Positions 14,708-20,370 of a stretch of 23,021 nt of DNA are shown piece after piece. Under the pieces are notes generated by a model. That model was not told the origin of the DNA, made no database searches, and worked only from the letters and a program-made list of their open reading frames with translations. The first letter of the stretch is position 1, and each line of letters opens with the position of its first letter. A program made the position numbers and the translations under genes. The stretch is from NCBI GenBank assembly GCA_946479725.1, contig CAMLHB010000018.1:1-23021 (forward strand), written 5' to 3'. The stretch comes from an uncultured Actinomycetes bacterium (GTDB lineage Bacteria; Actinomycetota; Thermoleophilia; Solirubrobacterales; 70-9).

Positions 14708-15226
14708 TCAGCCCCGATCGCTACGGGGGAGGCGGGGATCGCCGTTGCCGTCCGGCGGCACCTCTTCGGCGGTCCCCTCGAAGTCGTAATCGCGGCTGGG
14801 GCAGGGGCCCGTGCCGCGCGGTGGGGTCCCAAAGGGACCCGGCCCGCCGGCGACGCCGATCACCGCGAAGCGGCCAAGCGCGAGCCGTTTCAGCAGCCGC
14901 CGGCTGATCGCCCGCGTCGGCGGCAGCAGGAAGAAGACCCCGAAAACGTCGGTGATGAAGCCCGGGGTCAGCAGCAGGGTGCCGCCGACAATGATCAGCG
15001 CCCCGTCCGCCACCTCTTTGCCGGGGAAGCGCCGCGCCGCCAGCGCCTCGTTGAACCGCCGCCAGGCGCCGCGGCCCTCGTGTTTCAGCAGCCAGGATCC
15101 GAGCAGGGCGTCGGCGAGCAGCAGGATCAGCGTCGGCACCACGCCGATCAGCTGCCCGACCTGGATGATCACGTAGAGCTCGGCGATCGGGACGACGATG
15201 AAGAGGAGAACGAGGAGCAGCGCCAT
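14708..15226 (-). CDS. fxsA: FxsA family membrane protein
   Basis: Cytoplasmic membrane protein of 172 aa. E. coli FxsA overproduction relieves F-plasmid exclusion of phage T7; its normal role is unknown. Visible features are two N-terminal hydrophobic segments (about 2-23 and 27-46), the soluble stretch with WRRFNEALAARRFPGKEVADG, and the family signature LLTPGFITDVFGVFFLLPPTR in the third hydrophobic segment. The C-terminal tail is soluble, Gly/Pro-rich and ends in an acidic DYDFEGTAEEV motif common in FxsA proteins. TAGGCT ends 6 bases before ATG 15226. It is the first gene of a pair with the RimJ/RimL-type acetyltransferase. Confidence 0.93.
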   Translation of the reverse strand: MALLLVLLFIVVPIAELYVIIQVGQLIGVVPTLILLLADALLGSWLLKHEGRGAWRRFNEALAARRFPGKEVADGALIIVGGTLLLTPGFITDVFGVFFLLPPTRAISRRLLKRLALGRFAVIGVAGGPGPFGTPPRGTGPCPSRDYDFEGTAEEVPPDGNGDPRLPRSDRG

Positions 15227-15232
15227 TCGTGA

Positions 15233-15238
15233 AGCCTA
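15233..15238 (-). promoter_or_regulatory. Putative -10 element (TAGGCT) of fxsA
   Basis: TAGGCT on the minus strand, 6 bases before ATG 15226. It sits just downstream of the hairpin that ends the WS/DGAT gene. Confidence 0.5.
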
Positions 15239-15260
15239 GGGAGGTGCGAGTGTCGACTTA

Positions 15261-15277
15261 CTCTCGCTATGCGAGAG
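15261..15277 (-). terminator. Hairpin after the WS/DGAT gene
   Basis: Perfect 7-bp stem (15261-15267 with 15271-15277) and a 3-base loop, 8 bases past the TAG stop of the WS/DGAT gene. No clear U-tract follows, so it may mark termination or 3'-end stabilisation. Confidence 0.55.
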
Positions 15278-15284
15278 GAGAGCG

Positions 15285-16700
15285 CTACGCGGCTTTGGCC
15301 GACTTGCCGGCGGCGGCCTCGAGCTCGGCCAGCGATTCGCTCAAGCCATTGCTGACGACCTCGATGTCCTCCATGCAGTCGTAGTCGGCGAGCAGGCCGA
15401 ACCCGACCTTGCCGTTGTAGCTCATGATCGCCACCGCCAGGCAGTGGTTCTTCGGCAGGAAGGCGACGGGGTAGACCTCCTCCATTTCCTTGCCGAGCAC
15501 GTAGAGCGGCATCTGCGGCCCCGGCACGTTGGTGACGATCAGGTTGAAGAGGCGGGTGGAGAAGTTGATCCGCGAGGCCTGGGCGAGCAGGGTTGGCGGG
15601 GCGAAGTCGTTGAACCGGGAGATCACTTCCGCGCCGAGCGCCTGTTTGGAGCGCTTGAGCCCCGCCATCGCGTCGCTGATCGTGCGCAGTCGCCGCACCG
15701 GGTCCTCGATGTAGACCGGCAGCGGCCCGCGCATCAGCGCAATCCGGTTGCCGAGGTTGCCGCGCTCGTCCTCGCTGCGGATCGAGACCGGGACCAGCGC
15801 TCGCAGCTCCAGCCCCTCGGTGCGGACGCCGCGCTCGTGCAGCCAGGTGCGCAGGGCGCCGGTGACGACGGCGAGGACGACGTCGTTGACGGTGCCGCCG
15901 AGCCCGTCCTTGATCCCTTTGAAGGTGGCGAGCTCCGAGCGCGCCCAGACGTAGCGGCGGTGCGAGCCGATCTCTTCGTTCAGCGGCACATCGGGCGCCG
16001 GGTCGGCGAAGGCACTGACGATCTCGCCCACCCCCTCCAGTCCCTCGACCACCTTGCGCGCCGTCGCCTCCGGATTGCGGACGACGTCGACCGCGCGCTC
16101 GGCCAGCTTCACCGGCGCCGCCACCGCGTCGGCGAGCCCGCGGGCGACCAGCTCGGTCGTCCCCGGCTCGGGCTGCGGCACCCAGTCGTCTTCCAGCTGC
16201 AGCGGCTTTGCCTCGCGCTCGAGGTCGAAGAGGACGGTGCCGATGTCGACGCCGCTGATCCCGTCGACCATCGCGTGGTGGGTCTTGGTCAGGATCGCGA
16301 AGCGGTCGCGCTCCAGGTTCTGGGCCAGCCACAGCTCCCAGAGCGGCTTCGAGCGGTCGAGCTGCTGGGAGAAGACCCGCCCGGCGAGCTGTTTCAGCTG
16401 CGCCTCACCGCCCGGTTCGGGCAGCGCGGTGTGGCGGATGTGGTAGGTGAGGTTGAAGTTGACGTCGTCGGCCCAGAGCGGCCGGCCCGCCTCCAGCGGC
16501 GGCACCACCAGCTTCTGGCGGAAGCGCGGGACCAGCGGCAGCCGACTGCGCACGTGCTCGACCAGGTCGGTGTATTTCGGCGGCGGCCCCTCGAAGATGA
16601 GGATCGCGCCGACGTGCATGTGGCTGCTCGAGCTCTCGTTGGTCAGGAACGAGGCGTCGACGGCGGTGAGACGGTCGAGGTGGCGTCCGGAGGTGGCCAT
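15285..16700 (-). CDS. Wax ester synthase/diacylglycerol acyltransferase (WS/DGAT)
   Basis: Membrane-associated acyl-CoA:alcohol/diacylglycerol acyltransferase that makes wax esters or triacylglycerol for storage lipid, 471 aa, normal for the family. The active-site motif HHAMVDG is at 141-147 (HHxxxDG intact, catalytic His142). The N-terminal MATSGRHLDRLTAVDASFL and the later PLWELWLAQNL and NVPGPQMPLYVLG blocks are all characteristic. Translation starts at ATG 16700, where a TAGCCT hexamer lies 6 bases upstream and TTGCCC lies 17 bases before that. It is transcribed away from ispH with a 130-bp shared region and followed by a hairpin. Actinobacterial paralogs differ in substrate, so wax ester versus triacylglycerol activity is not predictable. 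Confidence 0.96.
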   Translation of the reverse strand: MATSGRHLDRLTAVDASFLTNESSSSHMHVGAILIFEGPPPKYTDLVEHVRSRLPLVPRFRQKLVVPPLEAGRPLWADDVNFNLTYHIRHTALPEPGGEAQLKQLAGRVFSQQLDRSKPLWELWLAQNLERDRFAILTKTHHAMVDGISGVDIGTVLFDLEREAKPLQLEDDWVPQPEPGTTELVARGLADAVAAPVKLAERAVDVVRNPEATARKVVEGLEGVGEIVSAFADPAPDVPLNEEIGSHRRYVWARSELATFKGIKDGLGGTVNDVVLAVVTGALRTWLHERGVRTEGLELRALVPVSIRSEDERGNLGNRIALMRGPLPVYIEDPVRRLRTISDAMAGLKRSKQALGAEVISRFNDFAPPTLLAQASRINFSTRLFNLIVTNVPGPQMPLYVLGKEMEEVYPVAFLPKNHCLAVAIMSYNGKVGFGLLADYDCMEDIEVVSNGLSESLAELEAAAGKSAKAA

Positions 16701-16706
16701 CGGTCA

Positions 16707-16735
16707 AGGCTACTTAGGCCGCAATTTCGGGGCAA
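16707..16735 (-). promoter_or_regulatory. Putative promoter of the WS/DGAT gene
   Basis: TTGCCC (16730-16735), a 17-base spacer and TAGCCT (16707-16712) on the minus strand, ending 6 bases before ATG 16700. This is the most complete promoter-like arrangement in the window. Confidence 0.6.
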
Positions 16736-16764
16736 CGCCCCCGGGTTATCCGCAATCCATCCAC

Positions 16765-16810
16765 CGTGTCTGAGCTTTCCCCTCACCCGTGACGGTCAAA
16801 CTCAGACACG
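16765..16810. repeat. Inverted repeat in the ispH-WS/DGAT intergenic region
   Basis: Perfect 10-bp arms CGTGTCTGAG (16765-16774) and CTCAGACACG (16801-16810) separated by 26 bases. The right arm ends 8 bases before the candidate ispH -10 element, so it may be a regulatory site. Confidence 0.65.
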
Positions 16811-16818
16811 CCTCTCGG

Positions 16819-16824
16819 TACCCT
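16819..16824 (+). promoter_or_regulatory. Putative -10 element (TACCCT) of ispH
   Basis: TACCCT ends 6 bases before ATG 16831; the same hexamer precedes zwf. No Shine-Dalgarno is present, so a leaderless message is likely. Confidence 0.5.
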
Positions 16825-16830
16825 GAAGGC

Positions 16831-17796
16831 ATGCCTGCCACCGCTAGCGCGCCCAAGCGGGTGCTTCTCGCCGCGCCCCGTGGCTACTGCGCCGGAGTCG
16901 ACCGCGCCGTGCAGACGGTCGAGCGCGCGCTCGAGCTCTACGGCGCGCCGGTCTACGTGCGCAAGGAGATCGTCCACAACAAGCACGTGGTCGAAGAGCT
17001 GGCCAAGCGCGGGGCGATCTTCGTCGAGGAGGAGACCGAGGTCCCCGAGGGGGCGATGGTCGTCTTCTCCGCCCACGGCGTCGCCCCCAGCGTGCACGAG
17101 AACGCCGCCGCCCGCCAGCTGCGGACGATCGATGCGACCTGCCCGCTGGTGACCAAGGTCCACGTCTCCGCCCGCCGCTTCGCCGCCCAGGGCTACACGA
17201 TCATCATGATCGGCCACGAGGGCCACGAGGAGGTCGAAGGGACGACCGGCGAGGCGCCCGACAGCATCGTCCTGATCGAAACCGCCGACGAAGTCGAGAG
17301 CCTCGAGGTCCCGGACCCCGGCAAAGTCGCCTTCATCACCCAGACCACGCTCTCGGTCGACGAGACCGCCGAGGTGATCGCCGCCCTGCGGGCCAAGTTC
17401 CCCGGCATCGTCGCCAGCAAGTCCGACGACATCTGTTACGCGACCACCAACCGCCAGATCGCCGTCAAGCAGCTGGCCCGCGAGTGCGACCTGGTCCTGG
17501 TGATCGGCTCGACCAACTCCTCCAACTCCAACCGCCTGGTCGAGGTCGCCCGCGAACACGGCGCCGGCAGCTACCTGATCGACAACCACTCGCAGGTGAA
17601 GGAGGAGTGGCTCGACGGGGTGGAGACGGTCGGGATCACCTCCGGCGCCTCCGCCCCCGAGGAGCTGGTCGAGCGGCTCGTCTCCTTCTTCCGCGAGCGC
17701 GGCGCCGAGGACGTCTCGGAGCTGCGGACCGTCCACGAGGACGTCCGCTTCATGCTCCCGAAGGAGATCCGCGACGAGGTCGCCGCCCGGGCCTGA
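16831..17796 (+). CDS. ispH: 4-hydroxy-3-methylbut-2-enyl diphosphate reductase (IspH/LytB)
   Basis: Last enzyme of the methylerythritol phosphate pathway: reduces HMBPP to isopentenyl and dimethylallyl diphosphate using an iron-sulfur cluster. The protein is 321 aa, normal. The three cluster cysteines are present: Cys20 in PRGYCAGV, Cys104 in DATCPLV and Cys202 in DDICYAT. The substrate-binding [17 protein letters not shown] and TNSSNSNRL motifs and the ending [15 protein letters not shown] are also intact. I chose ATG 16831 because conserved sequence starts within ten residues and TACCCT lies six bases upstream; an in-frame start at 16789 would add 14 residues that run through the promoter. 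It is monocistronic, divergent from the WS/DGAT gene and followed by a strong hairpin. Confidence 0.97.
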   Translation: MPATASAPKRVLLAAPRGYCAGVDRAVQTVERALELYGAPVYVRKEIVHNKHVVEELAKRGAIFVEEETEVPEGAMVVFSAHGVAPSVHENAAARQLRTIDATCPLVTKVHVSARRFAAQGYTIIMIGHEGHEEVEGTTGEAPDSIVLIETADEVESLEVPDPGKVAFITQTTLSVDETAEVIAALRAKFPGIVASKSDDICYATTNRQIAVKQLARECDLVLVIGSTNSSNSNRLVEVAREHGAGSYLIDNHSQVKEEWLDGVETVGITSGASAPEELVERLVSFFRERGAEDVSELRTVHEDVRFMLPKEIRDEVAARA

Positions 17797-17803
17797 CGTT
17801 TGG

Positions 17804-17835
17804 TGAGTTACGGCGCCTATCGGGGCGCTAACTCA
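17804..17835. terminator. Candidate bidirectional terminator between ispH and the endopeptidase gene
   Basis: Arms TGAGTTA-CG-GCGCC (17804-17817) and GGCGCTAACTCA (17824-17835) pair over 12 bp with a 2-base bulge and a 6-base loop. It fills the gap between the two convergent genes, starting 7 bases after the ispH stop and ending 8 bases before the other stop. Confidence 0.7.
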
Positions 17836-17843
17836 GCAATTGA

Positions 17844-18698
17844 CTAGCCCCAGTCCGGCCTCGCGACGACGCCGCGGTCGAAGTCGCTGGCCGGCCGTTC
17901 CTTGTCGGCGACCTCGCCGCCGTTGGCCTGGGAGCCGTCGGCGGCGCTGGTGTTGCCCTCGCGAGTCGGCACCATCCCGTTCCTGACCGGGCCGCGAACC
18001 GTGACGATGTGCTCGGCGCCCCAGAGGGTGCCGATGTCGCCGGGCCTGGCCTGGGCGACGGGCACGGCGCCGAGGCCGTTGCTGCCGGCGAGCGCGTCGC
18101 TGAGGATGTTGCCGGCGTAGCCGAGGCGGATCCGGGTCGGGATCTTGGCGCCGCCGAGTTTGACGACGATCCAACAGGCACAGCAGCCGCACCAGAAGAC
18201 CGGTTCGGAGTAGCCGGTGAACTTGATCATCTCCTCGACCTTGCCGCCCCAGTTGGAGCCGGAGGGTTCCTCGTGGACTCCGACCAGGCTCTTCGACTTC
18301 TCGATCGCCTTCTCGCCGGCGGTCTTGGAGAAGCGTTTGCGCAGCTGCTGGCGGTAGTCCTCGCGTTTCTTCCCCGCCGCCTCCTCCTCTTTGGTCCGCT
18401 CGCGGCCGCCGCGAAGCAGCTTCTGCACGCCTTCGGAGACGGTGCTGCGCTCGAGCTTGTCCTGGCCGTCGCCGATCACCCCGAGGCTTAGCGCCACGCG
18501 CTCGGCGGCGGCCATCGTGTGCGGGCCGAATTCTTCGTCGACGCCGACCTCGCAGTCGATCTTCAGGTGCTCGAACTGCTTGTTGATGTTGCTCTGCAGG
18601 GCGCCGACGTCGGCGCCGTGGGCGATCGGGGAAGCGAGATGGAAGGGGCGGTGGACCGCTTTATCTTTGTCAGCAGGGGTCTGGTGTTTGTCCGGCAT
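17844..18698 (-). CDS. CHAP/NlpC-P60-like peptidoglycan endopeptidase (endolysin-like)
   Basis: Predicted cysteine peptidase that cleaves cell-wall peptidoglycan, 284 aa. The N-terminal third (about 25-75) looks like a degenerate peptidoglycan-binding repeat (VGALQSNINKQFEH, VGVDEEFGPHTMAAAERVA), followed by a charged helical linker (about 95-135). The catalytic half contains EEPSGSNWG (143-151), Cys170 in FWCGCCACW, His230 in GAEHIVTV and Asn249 in EGNTS, the Cys-His-Asn arrangement of this superfamily. Three extra cysteines (172, 173, 175) crowd the active site. No signal peptide is visible, so export is unexplained, as in phage endolysins. GAGAGG lies 7 bases before ATG 18698, a recognisable Shine-Dalgarno unlike most neighbours. 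No other phage gene is nearby. Confidence 0.8.
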   Translation of the reverse strand: MPDKHQTPADKDKAVHRPFHLASPIAHGADVGALQSNINKQFEHLKIDCEVGVDEEFGPHTMAAAERVALSLGVIGDGQDKLERSTVSEGVQKLLRGGRERTKEEEAAGKKREDYRQQLRKRFSKTAGEKAIEKSKSLVGVHEEPSGSNWGGKVEEMIKFTGYSEPVFWCGCCACWIVVKLGGAKIPTRIRLGYAGNILSDALAGSNGLGAVPVAQARPGDIGTLWGAEHIVTVRGPVRNGMVPTREGNTSAADGSQANGGEVADKERPASDFDRGVVARPDWG

Positions 18699-18791
18699 GG
18701 CGCGTTCCTCTCGTAGGGGTGCCGCGAGCGGCGTTGAGAGTCACCTAGTCGCGCCCTAAACGCAGGCGCAACCGAAAAGGCCGGAAATTAG

Positions 18792-18806
18792 ATAAGGAAC
18801 CCTTAT
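18792..18806 (-). terminator. Weak hairpin in an AT-rich spot after the thioredoxin-like gene
   Basis: ATAAGG-AAC-CCTTAT forms a 6-bp stem with a 3-base loop within a clearly AT-rich stretch (about 18780-18825). On the minus strand it lies 25 bases after the stop of the thioredoxin-like gene and is followed by CTAATTT. The rest of the 133-bp gap holds no convincing signal apart from the Shine-Dalgarno at its left end. Confidence 0.35.
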
Positions 18807-18831
18807 GTAATAAAGAAACGAGTGTGTACGC

Positions 18832-19653
18832 CTATGGGACGCCTGGGGCGAAACTGAGCGACCAGATTTTGGTTCCCGGGCCCGGTCGCAGGACCAGGCT
18901 GTGGGCCTCGTGGCGGGGATGCTCCGCGAGGGTGCGGAGGCCGGGGGTGGGGTCGGCGGGGATCGTCGACCACTCGCCGTCGATCTCGACGGCGATCTCT
19001 CCCTCGCCCTCGACCGTGGCGAAGGTGCCGCCGGCCTGGTAGTCGAGGGCCAGGTCTTCGCCGTCCTCGCCGGCGACCCAGGGCCGCTGCCAGGAGCCGC
19101 CGGGGAACTGCTCGGGGGTGGGGGGGATGACGCGGGCGCCCGGGCCGTCCGTGGCGCGCAGCGGCGCCATCGGCTCGGGCAGCTCCTGCAGCGCGTCGAT
19201 CTCCCGCAGCTCGGCCTGGATCGCTTCCTCGGTCGCGCGGTATTCGCCCTCGCCGAAGTGGGCCCAGGCGAGCGAGCCGCCGAGGCTCCAGAGGAAGAGG
19301 CTGGGCCAGCCCTCGCAGCCGTAAGCGGCCCATAGGTCGTGGTCCGCGTCGATCGCGACCGGGAATTCGACTCCCAGTCCCCGCAGCGCGGAGGCGGCGT
19401 TCGCCGGCTCGGCGGCGAAGGGGAAGCGGGGCGCCTGCACGCCGATCACGCTGAGGCCGGCCTCGCGGTAGCGGCGGTGCCACTCGGCCAGGTAGGGCAG
19501 CGTGCGGACGCTGTTCAGCTGCGCGTATTCGACGAAGTGGACGAGGGCGGGGCCGCCGGCCGTCAGCGCTGGCATCGACTCCGGCTCGGCACCGATCCAG
19601 GCGAGGCCTGGCGGCAGGTCGGGGGCGGCGATGTTGTCTCGTCCGGGTCGCAT
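18832..19653 (-). CDS. DipZ/TlpA-like thioredoxin-fold protein lacking the CxxC
   Basis: 273-aa protein resembling the periplasmic part of DipZ-type proteins: a thioredoxin fold (about 25-155) followed by a beta-rich carbohydrate-binding-like domain (about 185-270). Landmarks are LNSVRTLPYLAEWHRRY, LSVIGVQAPRFPF, LWAAYGCEGWPSLFLW and AHFGEGEYRATEEAIQ, the last almost identical to the DipZ family motif. Where the family has CINC before RTLPY, this protein has QLNS (45-48), so disulfide exchange is impossible at that site. No signal peptide or membrane segment is visible. The position before ATG 19653 has AACCCT six bases upstream, one mismatch from the local TANNNT pattern. It is divergent from the cupredoxin operon, 36 bp away, which suggests shared control. 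Confidence 0.82.
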   Translation of the reverse strand: MRPGRDNIAAPDLPPGLAWIGAEPESMPALTAGGPALVHFVEYAQLNSVRTLPYLAEWHRRYREAGLSVIGVQAPRFPFAAEPANAASALRGLGVEFPVAIDADHDLWAAYGCEGWPSLFLWSLGGSLAWAHFGEGEYRATEEAIQAELREIDALQELPEPMAPLRATDGPGARVIPPTPEQFPGGSWQRPWVAGEDGEDLALDYQAGGTFATVEGEGEIAVEIDGEWSTIPADPTPGLRTLAEHPRHEAHSLVLRPGPGTKIWSLSFAPGVP

Positions 19654-19677
19654 TTAGGGAGGGTTGAGGCGGGACAG

Positions 19678-19683
19678 TATCCT
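19678..19683 (+). promoter_or_regulatory. Putative -10 element (TATCCT) of the membrane operon
   Basis: TATCCT ends 6 bases before GTG 19690. It lies in the 36-bp divergent region shared with the thioredoxin-like gene. Confidence 0.5.
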
Positions 19684-19689
19684 GGCCGC

Positions 19690-19941
19690 GTGTCCGGGCT
19701 CGCCACATTCCTGCTGCCGGCGCTGCCGCTGCTGGGTCTGCTGCTGGCGCTGCTGCTCGGCCGCTATCCCGGCTGCGAGGCGATCGTTCGCCTTTCCGAG
19801 TGGATCGCCGCCGCCCGCCGCCGCACCCGCGACGCCGATCGCCGCCCGGCACTGCCGAAGCCGTCCCGCGCCTTCGCGCCCGCTGGCGGCCTTCTGATCG
19901 CCCTCGGCCTCGCCCAGCGCCCGCCACCGTTCGCCGCCTAG
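19690..19941 (+). CDS. Small membrane protein, first gene of the cupredoxin operon
   Basis: 83-aa protein of unknown function. Residues 3-23 form a strong hydrophobic helix (LATFLLPALPLLGLLLALLL), followed by GRYPGCEAIVRLSEW and an Arg/Pro-rich cytosol-like stretch (about 43-62). A short hydrophobic GGLLIALGLAQ segment precedes the C-terminus. The GTG 19690 start is supported by TATCCT six bases upstream; the frame remains open further upstream, but that part runs antisense through the thioredoxin-like gene. I recall similar GRYPG-containing small proteins beside cupredoxin or copper-related genes in actinobacteria, but cannot verify it. Its stop codon sits in the loop of a 10-bp hairpin, and the cupredoxin-like gene follows after 51 bp. 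Confidence 0.7.
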   Translation: MSGLATFLLPALPLLGLLLALLLGRYPGCEAIVRLSEWIAAARRRTRDADRRPALPKPSRAFAPAGGLLIALGLAQRPPPFAA

Positions 19942-19953
19942 ACCGGCGAACGG
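19927..19953 (+). repeat. Hairpin spanning the stop codon of the small membrane protein gene
   Basis: Perfect 10-bp arms CCGTTCGCCG (19927-19936) and CGGCGAACGG (19944-19953) with a 7-base loop CCTAGAC that contains the TAG stop (19939-19941). No U-tract follows, so attenuation or RNA stability is as likely as termination. Confidence 0.7.
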
Positions 19954-19957
19954 AACC

Positions 19958-19974
19958 GCGCGGCCTCGCCGCGC
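19958..19974 (+). repeat. Second intercistronic hairpin
   Basis: Arms GCGCGG (19958-19963) and CCGCGC (19969-19974) with a 5-base loop, four bases after the first hairpin and just before the Shine-Dalgarno of the cupredoxin-like gene. Confidence 0.55.
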
Positions 19975-19981
19975 CTGGCAA

Positions 19982-19987
19982 AAGGAG
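19982..19987 (+). promoter_or_regulatory. Strong Shine-Dalgarno of the cupredoxin-like gene
   Basis: AAGGAG lies 5 bases before GTG 19993 and decides that start. It is the clearest ribosome-binding site in the window, on an internal operon gene, whereas first genes mostly lack one. Confidence 0.75.
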
Positions 19988-19992
19988 CGAAC

Positions 19993-20370
19993 GTGAACGC
20001 GAGAACTGCAGCGATCGGCGCTGTCCTGGTTGTGGTGGCCGTCGTCCTGTTGATCGTCCTCAGCAGCGGCGGCAGCGATTCGAGCACCAGTAGCGATGCC
20101 GGCAGGGTGCCGACGATCGTCGTTGACAAGGAAGGTCACCCCGTCGGGGGGGTCCAGGAACTGGTCTACAACAAGGGCGACCAGATCCACTTCAAGGTCA
20201 AGGTCCCCTTCGAAGAAGAGATCCACCTCCACGGCTACGACGTCGCCAAGGAGGTCCCGAAGGGCGGCGGCACCGTCACCTATGACCTGCCGGCCGATCT
20301 CGAAGGCGAGTTCGAGGCCGAGCTCGAGGGTCGGGCGGAACAGATCATCGCCCTCAAGGTCGAACCTTGA
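19993..20370 (+). CDS. Membrane-anchored cupredoxin-fold protein
   Basis: 125-aa protein with a single N-terminal membrane segment (about 6-23), a Ser/Gly/Asp-rich linker (24-37) and a small beta-sandwich domain (about 38-125). The domain has cupredoxin features: VGGVQELVYNKGDQIHFKV and EIHLHGYDVAKEVPKGG, the HxHGY motif being typical of the EfeO/cupredoxin_1-like group (His78, His80). The C-terminal loop that normally carries Cys, His and Met ligands reads EGRAEQIIALKV, so a classical type 1 copper centre is unlikely. It should face the outside of the cytoplasmic membrane. GTG 19993 has a strong Shine-Dalgarno. Its TGA stop overlaps the TTG start of the next gene by 4 bp, suggesting coupled translation and a shared function. 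Confidence 0.82.
   Translation: MNARTAAIGAVLVVVAVVLLIVLSSGGSDSSTSSDAGRVPTIVVDKEGHPVGGVQELVYNKGDQIHFKVKVPFEEEIHLHGYDVAKEVPKGGGTVTYDLPADLEGEFEAELEGRAEQIIALKVEP

Noticed and set aside
14707..14832. N-terminal extension of the RimJ/RimL-type acetyltransferase
   Set aside because: The extra 42 residues lie within fxsA in another frame and are Pro/Arg/Ala-rich; MAGEERQTERLLL is the natural start.
17844..18698. Prophage remnant suggested by the endolysin-like gene
   Set aside because: No holin, integrase, structural gene or attachment site is visible on either side; flanks are ordinary chromosomal genes.
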